Source: Leptospira neocaledonica
Lineage (GTDB): Bacteria; Spirochaetota; Leptospiria; Leptospirales; Leptospiraceae
Length of the DNA stretch: 64,000 bases
Direction: 5' to 3'
Assembly (NCBI RefSeq): GCF_002812205.1
Contig: NZ_NPEA01000004.1
Coordinates: 1 to 64,000, forward strand
Shown here: positions 38,558 to 48,051 of the stretch, in pieces
Layout: every line of letters starts with the position of its first letter
Numbering within the stretch: the first letter of the stretch is position 1
Notes under the pieces: generated by a model
The model's input: the letters and a program-made list of their open reading frames with translations, nothing else
Told to the model about the DNA's origin: nothing
The model's database searches: none
Made by a program: the position numbers and the translations under genes

Positions 38558-39931
38558 ATGCTCACAAAACCTAAGATCCTAGTTGTCGAAGATGAGATCA
38601 TTGTCGCAGTCAACTTGGGCCAGAAACTTAAAAAATTAGGTTACGATCTTGTAGGCATCACTTCCTCCGGAGAGGAGGCCATCCAAAAGGCAGAAGAGAA
38701 TCATCCGGATCTTGTCCTGATGGACATCAATATTGAAGGGAATCTGGATGGGATTCAAACTGCCGAACTTCTTCGAAACAGATTTCAAACACCCGTTATT
38801 TATCTTACCGCATACGCCGACGAGAACACTCTTAATAGAGCCAAAAGAACTCAGCCTCTGGGTTATATAGTAAAACCGTTCGAGTCCGACCAGCTCCGAT
38901 CTTCTATCGAAGTGGCTTTATACAAGAACGAGCTGGAACACAGAAACCGCAAAAACGAAGAATCCCTAAAATCCACTTTGAACCAAATGGAATCGGGGAT
39001 CATCACTACCGACGAAAATGGATTGGTATTATTTTGTAATCCTGTAGCCGAAAAAATCGCAGGTCTAAGTTACGCGGAATCCATTGGACTTTCCCTAACA
39101 AAGATTTTAAGATTAGAAGATCAAAATTCTTCTTCTTATACTCTTCCTGTCTTGGATGTATTAACTTCTCTCCAAACAATTGAGAAAAATGGAATATTCG
39201 CGATCGATGGGATCGGAAATAAAACGGCAGTTTCTATCCAGATCTCTCCTATTTTAAACACTGAAGGAAAATCCAGCGGCTCGATTACCGTTCTTCGTTT
39301 AGGAGAATCGGATAATACCAACCAATCTTATCTGAAAGAGATCCATCATAGGATCAAAAATAATCTTACTGTTATTTCATCTTTGCTGAGTATGAATGCT
39401 TCCAATCTGAAGGACCAGGAGACCCTGGATATTTTCAAGGACAGCCAGCATAGGATCCAGGCAGTGGCCCTTCTGCACGAAGTGCTTTATGAAAATCACG
39501 ACCTATCTTCGATCAGCTTTGATCTGTATGTACGCAAACTTACGGACCTTCTTTTCGAAGTGTATAAGGTAGATCGTTCCAAGTTCAAACTAGTATTGGA
39601 TATCCAGACTCCAAAGATACCAAGCGAGATGGGAATGAACTGTGCTTTAATCATCAACGAACTTCTTACTAACTCATTCAAACATGGATTCAAAGGTAGA
39701 GAAAGTGGTTCTATACTGATCCGTTTTAGTTTGAATGACGAACGATATTTCTTAGAGGTCAAAGACGACGGCGTAGGTCTGACTGATACAATGCCTCAGA
39801 CGCGCAATTCAGGCTCTTTGGGACTTTCCTTGGTAGATTCTTTCGTAAAACTTCTAAGAGGAAAACTGAAGCTCGAGAACGAAAACGGCTGCAAAGCTAC
39901 ACTTAGTTTCCCAGTAAAACACGAGACCTAA
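38558..39931 (+). CDS. Receiver-PAS-HisKA_2 hybrid sensor kinase
   Basis: The 457-residue cytoplasmic protein starts with a CheY-like receiver whose phosphoacceptor is Asp56 (LVLMDINIEG) and whose KPF motif is near residue 107. A PAS domain lies at residues 130-255. The kinase part begins with the HisKA_2 box EIHHRIKNNLTVISSLL (His263/His264) and ends in an HATPase with NELLTNSFKHGF and DDGVGL. Receiver-first kinases of this type often sit in the middle of phosphorelays. No partner regulator is adjacent, so the output is unknown. Confidence 0.9.
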   Translation: MLTKPKILVVEDEIIVAVNLGQKLKKLGYDLVGITSSGEEAIQKAEENHPDLVLMDINIEGNLDGIQTAELLRNRFQTPVIYLTAYADENTLNRAKRTQPLGYIVKPFESDQLRSSIEVALYKNELEHRNRKNEESLKSTLNQMESGIITTDENGLVLFCNPVAEKIAGLSYAESIGLSLTKILRLEDQNSSSYTLPVLDVLTSLQTIEKNGIFAIDGIGNKTAVSIQISPILNTEGKSSGSITVLRLGESDNTNQSYLKEIHHRIKNNLTVISSLLSMNASNLKDQETLDIFKDSQHRIQAVALLHEVLYENHDLSSISFDLYVRKLTDLLFEVYKVDRSKFKLVLDIQTPKIPSEMGMNCALIINELLTNSFKHGFKGRESGSILIRFSLNDERYFLEVKDDGVGLTDTMPQTRNSGSLGLSLVDSFVKLLRGKLKLENENGCKATLSFPVKHET

Positions 39932-39974
39932 AAAACGTTTTACTCGTCGGCTGAATCGGATAACTCTGATCCCG

Positions 39975-40799
39975 ATGAAGACAAACTTTGAATTCTTTGA
40001 AATCGTCGAGAGAGAAGACGGGGTCGCCATCGTCTTCTTAAACCGTCCCGACAAAAGAAATGCGATGAACTGGAGTTTCTGGAGAGACCTTCCGGATGTA
40101 GTCGAAGAAATTAACTCGAACCAAAAAATCCGTTCCTTCGTAGTAGCTGCAAGAGGTAAATCATTCTCCACAGGTTTAGACCTGGACTCATTCTTCCAAG
40201 AATTCGGATCCGTAGTACAAGGTACATACGGGGATGATCGTAAAAAATTCTACGAATTAATCCTAAGAATGCAGAAAGGAATCAACGCAGTTTATGATTC
40301 TCCTAAACCTTCTATCGCCGCAGTCCAAAAACATTGTATCGGTGGAGGATTAGATCTGATCTCTGCTTGTGATATCCGTTATGCGACTTACGATGCAAGT
40401 ATCTCCCTAAGAGAAGCAAAGGTAGCAATAGTAGCGGATATGGGTTCCATCAACAGGCTTCCATCCATCATTGGACAGGGAAATACAAGAGAACTCGCCT
40501 ATACCGGTAAGGACATAGACGGAGAAGAAGCTCTTAGAATGGGACTTGTTTCTAGATTGTTCAAGGACCAGGACCAACTTTTGGAAGGAGCTATCGCAAC
40601 CGCTTCCGAGATCGCTGCCAATCCAAGAATAGTGGTAGAAGGTACTAAGGAAGTAATGAACTACTCCGAAGGAAAACCTTTAGCTGTAGGTTTGAACTAT
40701 GTCGCGGTTTGGAATTCCAGCTTTATGGATTCCAGGGATTTTAGAGAAGCGATGAAAGCCTTTAAAGAAAGAAAAAGGCCGGAATATAATAAGAGCTAA
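39975..40799 (+). CDS. Enoyl-CoA hydratase/isomerase family, dienoyl-CoA isomerase-like
   Basis: The 274-residue crotonase-fold protein has the oxyanion-hole stretches ARGKSFSTGLDL and KHCIGGGLDLISACDIRYA. The segment REAKVAIVADMGSINRLP resembles delta-3,5-delta-2,4-dienoyl-CoA isomerases, where an Asp in the corresponding LAADVG is catalytic. A role in beta-oxidation of unsaturated fatty acids, on which leptospires live, is therefore likelier than plain hydratase activity. It starts 44 bases after the kinase gene, on the same strand, which need not mean functional linkage. Confidence 0.85.
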   Translation: MKTNFEFFEIVEREDGVAIVFLNRPDKRNAMNWSFWRDLPDVVEEINSNQKIRSFVVAARGKSFSTGLDLDSFFQEFGSVVQGTYGDDRKKFYELILRMQKGINAVYDSPKPSIAAVQKHCIGGGLDLISACDIRYATYDASISLREAKVAIVADMGSINRLPSIIGQGNTRELAYTGKDIDGEEALRMGLVSRLFKDQDQLLEGAIATASEIAANPRIVVEGTKEVMNYSEGKPLAVGLNYVAVWNSSFMDSRDFREAMKAFKERKRPEYNKS

Positions 40800-40815
40800 C
40801 CTTACTGAGCGTGGA

Positions 40816-40861
40816 TGTAGGAGTTCCTACAAACGATAATGCGTTTTGTGGAATTCCAACA
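40816..40861. repeat. Inverted repeat of two TGTnGGA palindromes
   Basis: Two short palindromes, TGTAGGAGTTCCTACA (40816-40831) and TGTGGAATTCCAACA (40847-40861), face each other. Together they can form one stem of about 22 bases with a loop of ATAATG. It lies between the convergent stops at 40799 and 40868, where it may serve as a two-way terminator. Confidence 0.65.
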
Positions 40862-40867
40862 TCCCTG

Positions 40868-41047
40868 TTAAACGTATAAATCCAAAAGTCTGGATTTTCC
40901 TTCGGAAGCCTGGGTCTGTAACTGCGCTTCTACGTTCAATTTCAAAAGTTTAGAATTCATATCCGACTGAGCCTGGAATATTTCCCTAGGCAGATTGGCG
41001 ATTCTTTCGATCATGAGAGATTGGCTGGTTTGGTTGCCGATTTCCAT
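40868..41047 (-). CDS. Small conserved protein, possible YjfB-like
   Basis: The start is set at the ATG at 41047, seven bases after GAGGT; an upstream in-frame start would add 18 residues without a ribosome-binding site. The 59-residue product (MEIGNQTSQSLMIERIANLP to SRLLDLYV) is a soluble helix with a regular Met/Leu/Ile pattern. Length and pattern recall the small YjfB-like putative motility proteins, but this is a weak likeness. It has no signal peptide. Confidence 0.6.
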   Translation of the reverse strand: MEIGNQTSQSLMIERIANLPREIFQAQSDMNSKLLKLNVEAQLQTQASEGKSRLLDLYV

Positions 41048-41161
41048 TTTCTTTACCTCGATTAATAAGGGGATTTTTTCTTTCCTTTGCCCCCGTTTCA
41101 ATCATCGGTTGATCTGCGGAAAACTTGATTATTTTAGGAATTTTTTTAGCCTGTCCCAGTC

Positions 41162-42010
<849 letters not shown>

Positions 42011-42706
42011 TCACTTCTCCTCTAATTTTTTCTTAGCAAGTTCTTGGATCTTCAGAAAATCTTCTTGCTTCAAATTGTTTTTTTCTCCGACCGGGGAATT
42101 ACTCAGCTCGCTGTGATTATGAACATAAGGAATCCCGATTTTTGACAGATCGGCTTTATCGATCACAATCGTTTTTGTTCCTTTTGTAACGGTGAGATAA
42201 TCGGACGTAGGAATCATCTTAGAATGATCTGCACTATTCTCTAGTTCCACCTTACCTTGGCAATGGCAGATAAGAGTTACACCATCCTGAACCGTAGTGT
42301 AAAATTTAGTTCCTCGAACTCCTGCGGTTGTCGTTGGAGTTCCTAAACTCAAACCCTCACCTTTTACAAGTTTATTGGAAAGAAGCCAAGATCTTCCCTT
42401 CTCTTGGAAAAACTTTTTGTCCGATTTGATATCATCGAAACGAAATCTGGAACCGGATTGGATCTCTAATAGGGAAGCGTTCTCCCCAAATGCAATCATT
42501 GCAGTGGCGCCTTCGTCTGTAATCAGTACGTCACCGTTTTGGATCTCTTTGCCGATGTCCGCCTTGGATTTTTCGGGACCTCTTTCTAAGATCACGTTCC
42601 CAACTACGAATGTAATCACTCCCTTGCCTGGATCCGCTTCTTTTTTACCGCAAGAAAACAAAACACATGTTAAACCTAGAAAAAATAGAGCTGTTAGCTT
42701 TTTCAT
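42011..42706 (-). CDS. FecR-domain lipoprotein
   Basis: I start at the ATG at 42706, which gives a signal peptide MKKLTALFFLGL ending in the lipobox LFSC; an earlier in-frame methionine adds seven residues. The 231-residue protein contains a FecR-type beta domain: GDVLITDEGATAMIAFGENASLLEI, RGRSWLLSN-like stretch, and TPTTTAGVRGTKFYTTV followed by a strand. In other leptospires such single-domain FecR lipoproteins have unknown ligands; no TonB receptor or FecI sigma factor is nearby. A surface or periplasmic structural role is as likely as iron signalling. Confidence 0.85.
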   Translation of the reverse strand: MKKLTALFFLGLTCVLFSCGKKEADPGKGVITFVVGNVILERGPEKSKADIGKEIQNGDVLITDEGATAMIAFGENASLLEIQSGSRFRFDDIKSDKKFFQEKGRSWLLSNKLVKGEGLSLGTPTTTAGVRGTKFYTTVQDGVTLICHCQGKVELENSADHSKMIPTSDYLTVTKGTKTIVIDKADLSKIGIPYVHNHSELSNSPVGEKNNLKQEDFLKIQELAKKKLEEK

Positions 42707-42892
42707 AGCCGTCGATTTTGGAAGCAACTCGAAAGGAAGTAAATCGATTTTTAAAAAGGAAGATGATCTTATAGTCTATCTCAAGACTTAAGCCATCTAT
42801 AAATTTCCGGTCTTGGGCTTCAAAAGCCTGGATAACAGGCTCTTATAATTGTTCTAAACGAGTAAGAAAGTGTAGAAAAATCTTTTTGACGC

Positions 42893-43282
42893 TTATTTTC
42901 TCTTAACCTTTTTTTTAGGAGCTGGGACCCTCCTCTTCGTTGTCTTTTTCTTAGGAGCTGCCTTTGCACTTTTATTATAATCCAAGGCGAGGCCGATCCA
43001 ATACTCAAATTCCTTTTCGGATTTTAATTCTTCTACATTTACGAATACGAATCCTTTCATCAGATTTCCATTATGGATCATGGGCCTTGCTTTTTTCTTT
43101 TCTAATACGGATTCGTAATCTTTAGGATCTATTCTGAACATAAGTTCTTGGTCCCTGACACAAATGCACATCTTTCCGTTTACCATAAAGCAGAGACCGC
43201 CGAACATTTTTTTCTCTTCCACTTCTTTTTGTTTGGTGAGTGCTTTTCGAACACGTTCAGCGATCTTTTCGTTAATTGCCAT
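42893..43282 (-). CDS. TfoX N-terminal-domain protein with basic tail
   Basis: The 129-residue protein has a TfoX N-terminal domain (KKMFGGLCFMVNGKMCICV, LMFRIDPKDYESVLE, PMIHNGNLMKGFVFV), followed by a tail of about 30 residues made mainly of Lys, Arg, Pro and Ala. TfoX is a competence regulator in gamma-proteobacteria, but stand-alone N-terminal domains are common elsewhere without that role. The basic tail suggests binding of nucleic acid. It is a single cytoplasmic gene; the function is inferred only at domain level. Confidence 0.83.
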   Translation of the reverse strand: MAINEKIAERVRKALTKQKEVEEKKMFGGLCFMVNGKMCICVRDQELMFRIDPKDYESVLEKKKARPMIHNGNLMKGFVFVNVEELKSEKEFEYWIGLALDYNKSAKAAPKKKTTKRRVPAPKKKVKRK

Positions 43283-43351
43283 ATACTTTCCTGAAAAGAT
43301 CAGAATATTCTTCTTTGTGCGACTTGATAAAGAACAAATTTCTTAAACTAA

Positions 43352-43672
43352 TCAGAGTGGAATATTCGCAAGCTGGTTCACATCCTCTCCTGGGACCAGA
43401 ATAAATTCTCCGTTGGAACCTTTTAGCCTACTTTCTAAAAACGGTTTGTATTCTTCGGAATGATAGAAGTTTTGCATCGCATCTTTGGAAGGCCATTCGA
43501 TGATTAAAAATAGCTGAGGGAGTTTTCTGTCCCCCTCTATCTTCTCCATATTTGTGGTCCGGGATAGATATCTTCCCCCAAATTTCTCCACCATCTTAGT
43601 TACATTGCGAACATAGGCGGGAATCCAACGGGCGCTCGTGATATTCAATTCTGCTACAGAATAATACTTCAT
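43352..43672 (-). CDS. DUF1330-like (ferredoxin-fold dimeric) protein
   Basis: The start at 43672 (MKYYSVAELN) is preceded by AAGG. The longer frame adds 32 residues without sense. The 106-residue product has the alpha/beta pattern of DUF1330 and other dimeric ferredoxin-fold proteins: YYSVAELNIT, WIPAYVRNVTKMVEKFGGRYLSR, PQLFLIIEWPSKDAMQNFYHSEEYKPFLESRL. Members of this fold serve as small monooxygenases or isomerases, but many are uncharacterised. It lies just before the aromatic region yet is divergent from it. Confidence 0.78.
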   Translation of the reverse strand: MKYYSVAELNITSARWIPAYVRNVTKMVEKFGGRYLSRTTNMEKIEGDRKLPQLFLIIEWPSKDAMQNFYHSEEYKPFLESRLKGSNGEFILVPGEDVNQLANIPL

Positions 43673-43920
43673 GACCTTCTCCCATCTTAGATTTTGAAAA
43701 CTAAGCAAGCCTTTTCGGGATTGATTTGAGATATAAACTAGTGCTGCCACCGGTAATCTACACAGCATTTATTTGAGAAGAATGGAGAAATTCCGGTATA
43801 TTCTTATCATCTCGAACGAATTTTTGAGGGTGATATTATAAGATCAGTCGAATCTTACTCGGTTTTAGTGCAAAATCCTTTCCGGAAAAGCGGGATATAA
43901 ATATATCCACCGAGGAAAAA

Positions 43921-45372
43921 ATGAACAAAGAGCATTTCGATGTGATCACTGTAGGCGCAGGTTTATCAGGGATCAGCGCCGGCTATCATCTGCAAAAACT
44001 TTGCCCGGGTAAAAAATATACCATCTTAGAAAGTAGATCCGATATAGGCGGAACCTGGAGCCTATTTCGTTATCCGGGAATTCGTTCCGATTCGGATATG
44101 TTTACCTTGGGATATTCTTTCCGGCCTTGGAAAGAAGCGAAGGCAATCGCCGACGGACCTTCTATCCTAAACTATGTGAGAGAAACAGCATCCGAATTTG
44201 GAATAGATCGTAATATACGTTTCGAACATAGAGTAACGTCCACTTCTTGGTCCAGTAAGGAAAATTTTTGGACAATCAATGTAGAAGTCGGGACAAAAAA
44301 AGAAAAACGTACATACACTACGGACTTTCTTTATATCTGCAGCGGTTATTATAATTACGATAAAGGATTCACACCCAATTTTCCAGGAGTAAAAAACTTT
44401 AAAGGGCAGATCATCCATCCGCAACATTGGCCGGAAAATTTAAACTATAGCGGCAAAAAAATAGTAGTGATCGGAAGTGGTGCCACTGCTGTCACCTTGG
44501 TTCCATCTATGGCAGATGAGGCTTCTCATATTACGATGTTGCAAAGGTCACCGACTTATATTACGAGTCTTCCATCCAAGGATATAGTCGCAGATTTTTT
44601 AAGATTCATTTTACCTGCGAAACTGGCCCATCATATCACTCGTATCAAAAACATTCTTATTCAAATTTGGTTCTATCAAGTTTGTAAAAGATCGCCGAAT
44701 TTCGCCAAGTGGTTAATCAGAACAAGATTGAAAATTTCTCTTCCGAAAGGATATGATATAGATACACATTTCAAACCGAATTACCAGCCTTGGGACCAAA
44801 GAGTTTGTTTGGTTCCCGACTCCGATCTATTTAAGGCGATTTCTAAAGGAAAGGCGTCTATCGTTACGGACCATATCGAAACTTTCACTTCCAAAGGTAT
44901 TAAATTAAAATCAGGAAAAGAATTGGAAGCGGATATTATAGTCACTGCGACCGGATTGGAATTACTCGCAATCGGTGGGATCCAGTTGAAGGTGGACGGT
45001 GCAGAAGTGGACATTTCTAAACAATTTACATTCAAAGGTCTGATGCTGAGTGGAGTTCCGAACTTTGCATTCTGCGTAGGTTATACGAACGCGTCCTGGA
45101 CATTAAGAGCGGATCTAACTTCAACCTATGTTGCAAGATTGCTTAATCACATGCAAGCGAACGGTTATAAACAATGTATGCCTGTTTGTGATCCTGCCAA
45201 AATGGAGAAGGAGCCGATACTCGATCTGAATTCCGGATATATCCAAAGAGCGATAGACCAATTCCCTCAAAGAGGGGCGAATCGACCTTGGAGATTCCAT
45301 CAGAATTATCTAATGGATCTATTCGATATTAATTTTGCCAACGTAAATGATTCTAACTTATCCTTCGGATAA
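43921..45372 (+). CDS. EthA-like flavin Baeyer-Villiger monooxygenase
   Basis: The 483-residue protein has the FAD motif GAGLSGISAGYHL at residues 12-24, DIGGTWSLFRYPGIRSDSDM, an FxGxxxHxxxW fingerprint (FKGQIIHPQHW), and the NADPH motif GSGATAVTL. The RYPGIRSDSDMFTLGYSFRPW region is typical of the EthA branch of Baeyer-Villiger monooxygenases, which insert oxygen next to ketones or oxidise thioamides. The length is as in EthA. An SDR gene follows after 26 bases. Together they could oxidise an alcohol to a ketone and then to an ester. Confidence 0.9.
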   Translation: MNKEHFDVITVGAGLSGISAGYHLQKLCPGKKYTILESRSDIGGTWSLFRYPGIRSDSDMFTLGYSFRPWKEAKAIADGPSILNYVRETASEFGIDRNIRFEHRVTSTSWSSKENFWTINVEVGTKKEKRTYTTDFLYICSGYYNYDKGFTPNFPGVKNFKGQIIHPQHWPENLNYSGKKIVVIGSGATAVTLVPSMADEASHITMLQRSPTYITSLPSKDIVADFLRFILPAKLAHHITRIKNILIQIWFYQVCKRSPNFAKWLIRTRLKISLPKGYDIDTHFKPNYQPWDQRVCLVPDSDLFKAISKGKASIVTDHIETFTSKGIKLKSGKELEADIIVTATGLELLAIGGIQLKVDGAEVDISKQFTFKGLMLSGVPNFAFCVGYTNASWTLRADLTSTYVARLLNHMQANGYKQCMPVCDPAKMEKEPILDLNSGYIQRAIDQFPQRGANRPWRFHQNYLMDLFDINFANVNDSNLSFG

Positions 45373-45398
45373 ACACAAAATAGGAAGAAGAAAACCAA

Positions 45399-46241
45399 AT
45401 GAAAAGTTTTAAAAATAAAGTTGCCGCTATCACCGGCGCCGGATCAGGAATGGGAAGAGAACTTGCAATTCAGCTCGCCGAACAGGAATGCAACCTTGCA
45501 TTATCAGATGTAAACGAGGCAGGCCTTGCGGAAACAGTCCAATTAGTAAAGAAGAAGAATCCGAATGTTTCTATTACTAGTCAAAAACTGGATGTGTCCG
45601 ACCGATCCGCTGTTTTTGATTGGGCTTCCAAGGTAGCTAAAGATCATAATAAGGTAAATTTAATATTTAATAATGCAGGCATTGCTTTCGGGTCCACGAT
45701 AGAAGGATTCGAATCAAAGGATTTCCAGAGAGTAATGGACATCAATTTCGGCGGAGTAGTGAATGGGACCCAGGCCTTTCTACCCCATCTCAAAGAAAGT
45801 GGAGAAGGACATATCATCAATACTTCCAGTGTATTTGGAATCATTGCCGTTCCTGGAACTTCTGCATATAATGCTTCCAAATTCGCAGTCAGAGGGTTTA
45901 CCGAAACCTTAAGACAAGAATTGGATTTTACCAAAGCAAAAGTTTCTGCAACGAGTGTTCATCCAGGAGGGATCAAAACTGCGATTGCAAAAAGTTCCAA
46001 AACTAACGATAGCGTAAAGGCTCTTGGTTTGGATCCGAGTACGGCAGGAGAAAAAATGTCGGCTCAATTTATCACGAGTCCGGAACGGGCGGCAAAGGTG
46101 ATCTTAAAAGCAGTGAAGAAAAACTCTCGCAGAGTTCTGATCGGACCTGATGCAGTGTTCTTGGATTTGATGCAAAGAATTTTCCCAAGCTCTTATCCGA
46201 ACATCATTACTAAGGCACTTATGGGAAGAATGGCAAAGTAA
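45399..46241 (+). CDS. Short-chain dehydrogenase/reductase
   Basis: The 280-residue protein is a classical SDR: the NAD(P)-binding TGAGSGMGRELA at residues 11-22, NNAGIAFG, catalytic Ser in NTSSVFG, and YNASK with Tyr and Lys (about residues 153 and 157). It should oxidise or reduce a hydroxyl/keto group in the cytoplasm. It is 26 bases downstream of the EthA-like gene and certainly co-transcribed. Alcohol-to-ketone oxidation feeding the monooxygenase is the natural reading, while the substrate is unknown. Confidence 0.92.
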   Translation: MKSFKNKVAAITGAGSGMGRELAIQLAEQECNLALSDVNEAGLAETVQLVKKKNPNVSITSQKLDVSDRSAVFDWASKVAKDHNKVNLIFNNAGIAFGSTIEGFESKDFQRVMDINFGGVVNGTQAFLPHLKESGEGHIINTSSVFGIIAVPGTSAYNASKFAVRGFTETLRQELDFTKAKVSATSVHPGGIKTAIAKSSKTNDSVKALGLDPSTAGEKMSAQFITSPERAAKVILKAVKKNSRRVLIGPDAVFLDLMQRIFPSSYPNIITKALMGRMAK

Positions 46242-46265
46242 GAATTGAGATGAAGAGCAGACTAT

Positions 46266-46736
46266 TTATTTTACAAGACAATAGATATTATGCTCTTCGA
46301 GTTCTTTTAAGAACTGAAATTCTTGGGAGTTAGGATCTTCAATTGATACCTTATAACTCTTATCTTTTGAAGTATCGACCCATATAATAACAACAAAACG
46401 ATACCCTAATCTATAAATAAAAGCCTGCCCTATCGCTTCACGGATACTTGATCCTGTTCGGATTACCTTTACCTCTATTGCAACTCCATCTTTGCCGATG
46501 CTCATATCAGGACGATGGTCATGTCCAAAAGCAGTGATCCTAGTCATAACCTGCTGAATGTTTCGCTGGTCGATGAAATCATCGAAATTCGGTTGCAGAG
46601 CACCGGAAAGCCTATCTTCAAATTTACGTTCATCTTCTGCGTTGATATCTAAAGAAAGACGACCTACGATTTTTTTAATCGTATCTAAACTTTCCCAATA
46701 ATATCCTGTTTTCCGGTTTGCTACAAAGACAGACAT
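46266..46736 (-). CDS. PD-(D/E)XK nuclease-like protein
   Basis: The 156-residue protein has an alpha-helical first half, then RPDMSIGKDGVAIEVKVIRTG with Asp77, Glu88 and Lys90 at the spacing of a PD-(D/E)XK active site. It continues with a helix IREAIGQAFIYRL that supplies a QxxxY motif. These are the core features of restriction-endonuclease-like folds, and the family also includes archaeal-type resolvases and DUF nucleases. A role in DNA cleavage or in a defence or stress system is possible. It is followed in transcription by no nuclease partner; the DUF1508 gene lies upstream of it. Confidence 0.65.
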   Translation of the reverse strand: MSVFVANRKTGYYWESLDTIKKIVGRLSLDINAEDERKFEDRLSGALQPNFDDFIDQRNIQQVMTRITAFGHDHRPDMSIGKDGVAIEVKVIRTGSSIREAIGQAFIYRLGYRFVVIIWVDTSKDKSYKVSIEDPNSQEFQFLKELEEHNIYCLVK

Positions 46737-46769
46737 GATTTCACCTTTAAAAGAAAAATAATTTTTGTT

Positions 46770-46946
46770 TTACACTTCTTCTACATCAGCATCAGCTGCA
46801 TTCTTCTTTATAGACTCGATTCCTTTTAAACATGCTTGTTTAGAAGAATAACCCTCACCGGTTGCAATAATCTCTCCATTAGAAGCTTTTAATCTAAATC
46901 GATATTCTCCGCTTTTATCCTTATAAACCTCAAATTTTGCAGACAT
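46770..46946 (-). CDS. DUF1508 (YegP-like) protein
   Basis: The start at 46946 is chosen because GGAGG lies six bases before the ATG; a longer frame adds nine residues. The 58-residue product is a single DUF1508 unit: KFEVYKDKSGEYRFRLKASNGEIIATGEGYSSKQACLKGIESIKKNA. The domain forms a small antiparallel fold with unknown function and is common in bacteria and phages. It is 34 bases before the nuclease-like gene on the same strand, so the two form one unit. Confidence 0.85.
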   Translation of the reverse strand: MSAKFEVYKDKSGEYRFRLKASNGEIIATGEGYSSKQACLKGIESIKKNAADADVEEV

Positions 46947-47134
46947 CCGAAACCTCCAAACGATGGGAGGCAATACTGCATAACGTACGAAGGAAGGTCA
47001 ATTTATTTTTTTTGTAATATATAGTATTTATAAATAAAAAAGGGGTAACGATCCTGATAGAGCATTCCGCAAAAAGAACTATGATATTCTAATCCAGGTG
47101 ATTAATTTTCCGTTTATAAGACTACTGAGTGAAA

Positions 47135-47956
47135 TTAATTATTCAATGCCAACCTAATACCCACTCCAAACTGTAGGTAAAAAGTATTTAATATTCTCCC
47201 AGTAAATTGGTCGGAATAGATCCGAGTACTTTGCCTATAAAATTCAATCATATAAAAATACTTAGGACTAGCATGATAGTTGGCACCAATTCCTACTCCC
47301 CACGAAAAAGCACGGCCATTCGTCATCGCCGAATTTCGAGCTAAATAATCGTCTCTGGAACTTGCATGTACATTATCGCTTACGGGGAAAGTCATCCCGG
47401 CTTTTACTTTAATATATGGATCAAATTTATGTTTTGGTAAAAGATGAGCAGAAAGAAATGTTAAAGCCGATACATCGGAATAAACCTGAACATCTTTCGG
47501 TAAAGTTGTTACATCTTCATTTAATGCGAAATGAATTTGTTTTTGAACTTTTTGCCTAACTGCGTGAACAGCTTGGCCTTGAAAAGTAAATCCGTAGCCG
47601 ATATAATCAGTCCATCCGGATTCCAATTCGATCCCATATAGACCGCTACTTTGATAAATTGGGCGATCATATGTGGAAATTGCAGGCATTCCAACTATAT
47701 TTCTTTTTACTTCACCGACTTGAATTCGATTTAAAAGAGTATGATCGTATTCTTTTTCCGCATCTATGAACGAGCCGCTTGGCGGCCCGAGAGGTCCTCC
47801 ATAAAAGAAGGAAAAAGAAAAATAGTCTTTAGAGAATCCTATTTTAGAATTCGTTTCTTCCGCATACGTCGAAAAATCATTTCGAGGGACCATTTCGGCC
47901 AATAATAATTCCGGAAATCCAAGAATGAACGAGAAAAGGAAAATAAATCGTTTCAT
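47135..47956 (-). CDS. Exported outer-membrane beta-barrel-like protein
   Basis: The 273-residue protein has a signal peptide cut near LLLAEM. The remainder is beta-rich with aromatic girdle residues (YFSFSFFYGGPLGPPSGSF, FSWGVGIGANYHASPKYFYMIEFY, NTFYLQFGVGIRLALNN), typical of an outer-membrane barrel. It lies 96 bases past the end of the meta-cleavage operon on the same strand. It could be read from it and serve substrate uptake, which is inference only. I recognise no named porin family. Confidence 0.72.
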   Translation of the reverse strand: MKRFIFLFSFILGFPELLLAEMVPRNDFSTYAEETNSKIGFSKDYFSFSFFYGGPLGPPSGSFIDAEKEYDHTLLNRIQVGEVKRNIVGMPAISTYDRPIYQSSGLYGIELESGWTDYIGYGFTFQGQAVHAVRQKVQKQIHFALNEDVTTLPKDVQVYSDVSALTFLSAHLLPKHKFDPYIKVKAGMTFPVSDNVHASSRDDYLARNSAMTNGRAFSWGVGIGANYHASPKYFYMIEFYRQSTRIYSDQFTGRILNTFYLQFGVGIRLALNN

Positions 47957-48051
47957 CTTTTTACCCCTTAAAAAGTCGCTAACGTATTAAAATGATTCGA
48001 CCTTACCTTGGGACAAATTGGTTCCCGACTGAATTACTTCTTACTATAACA

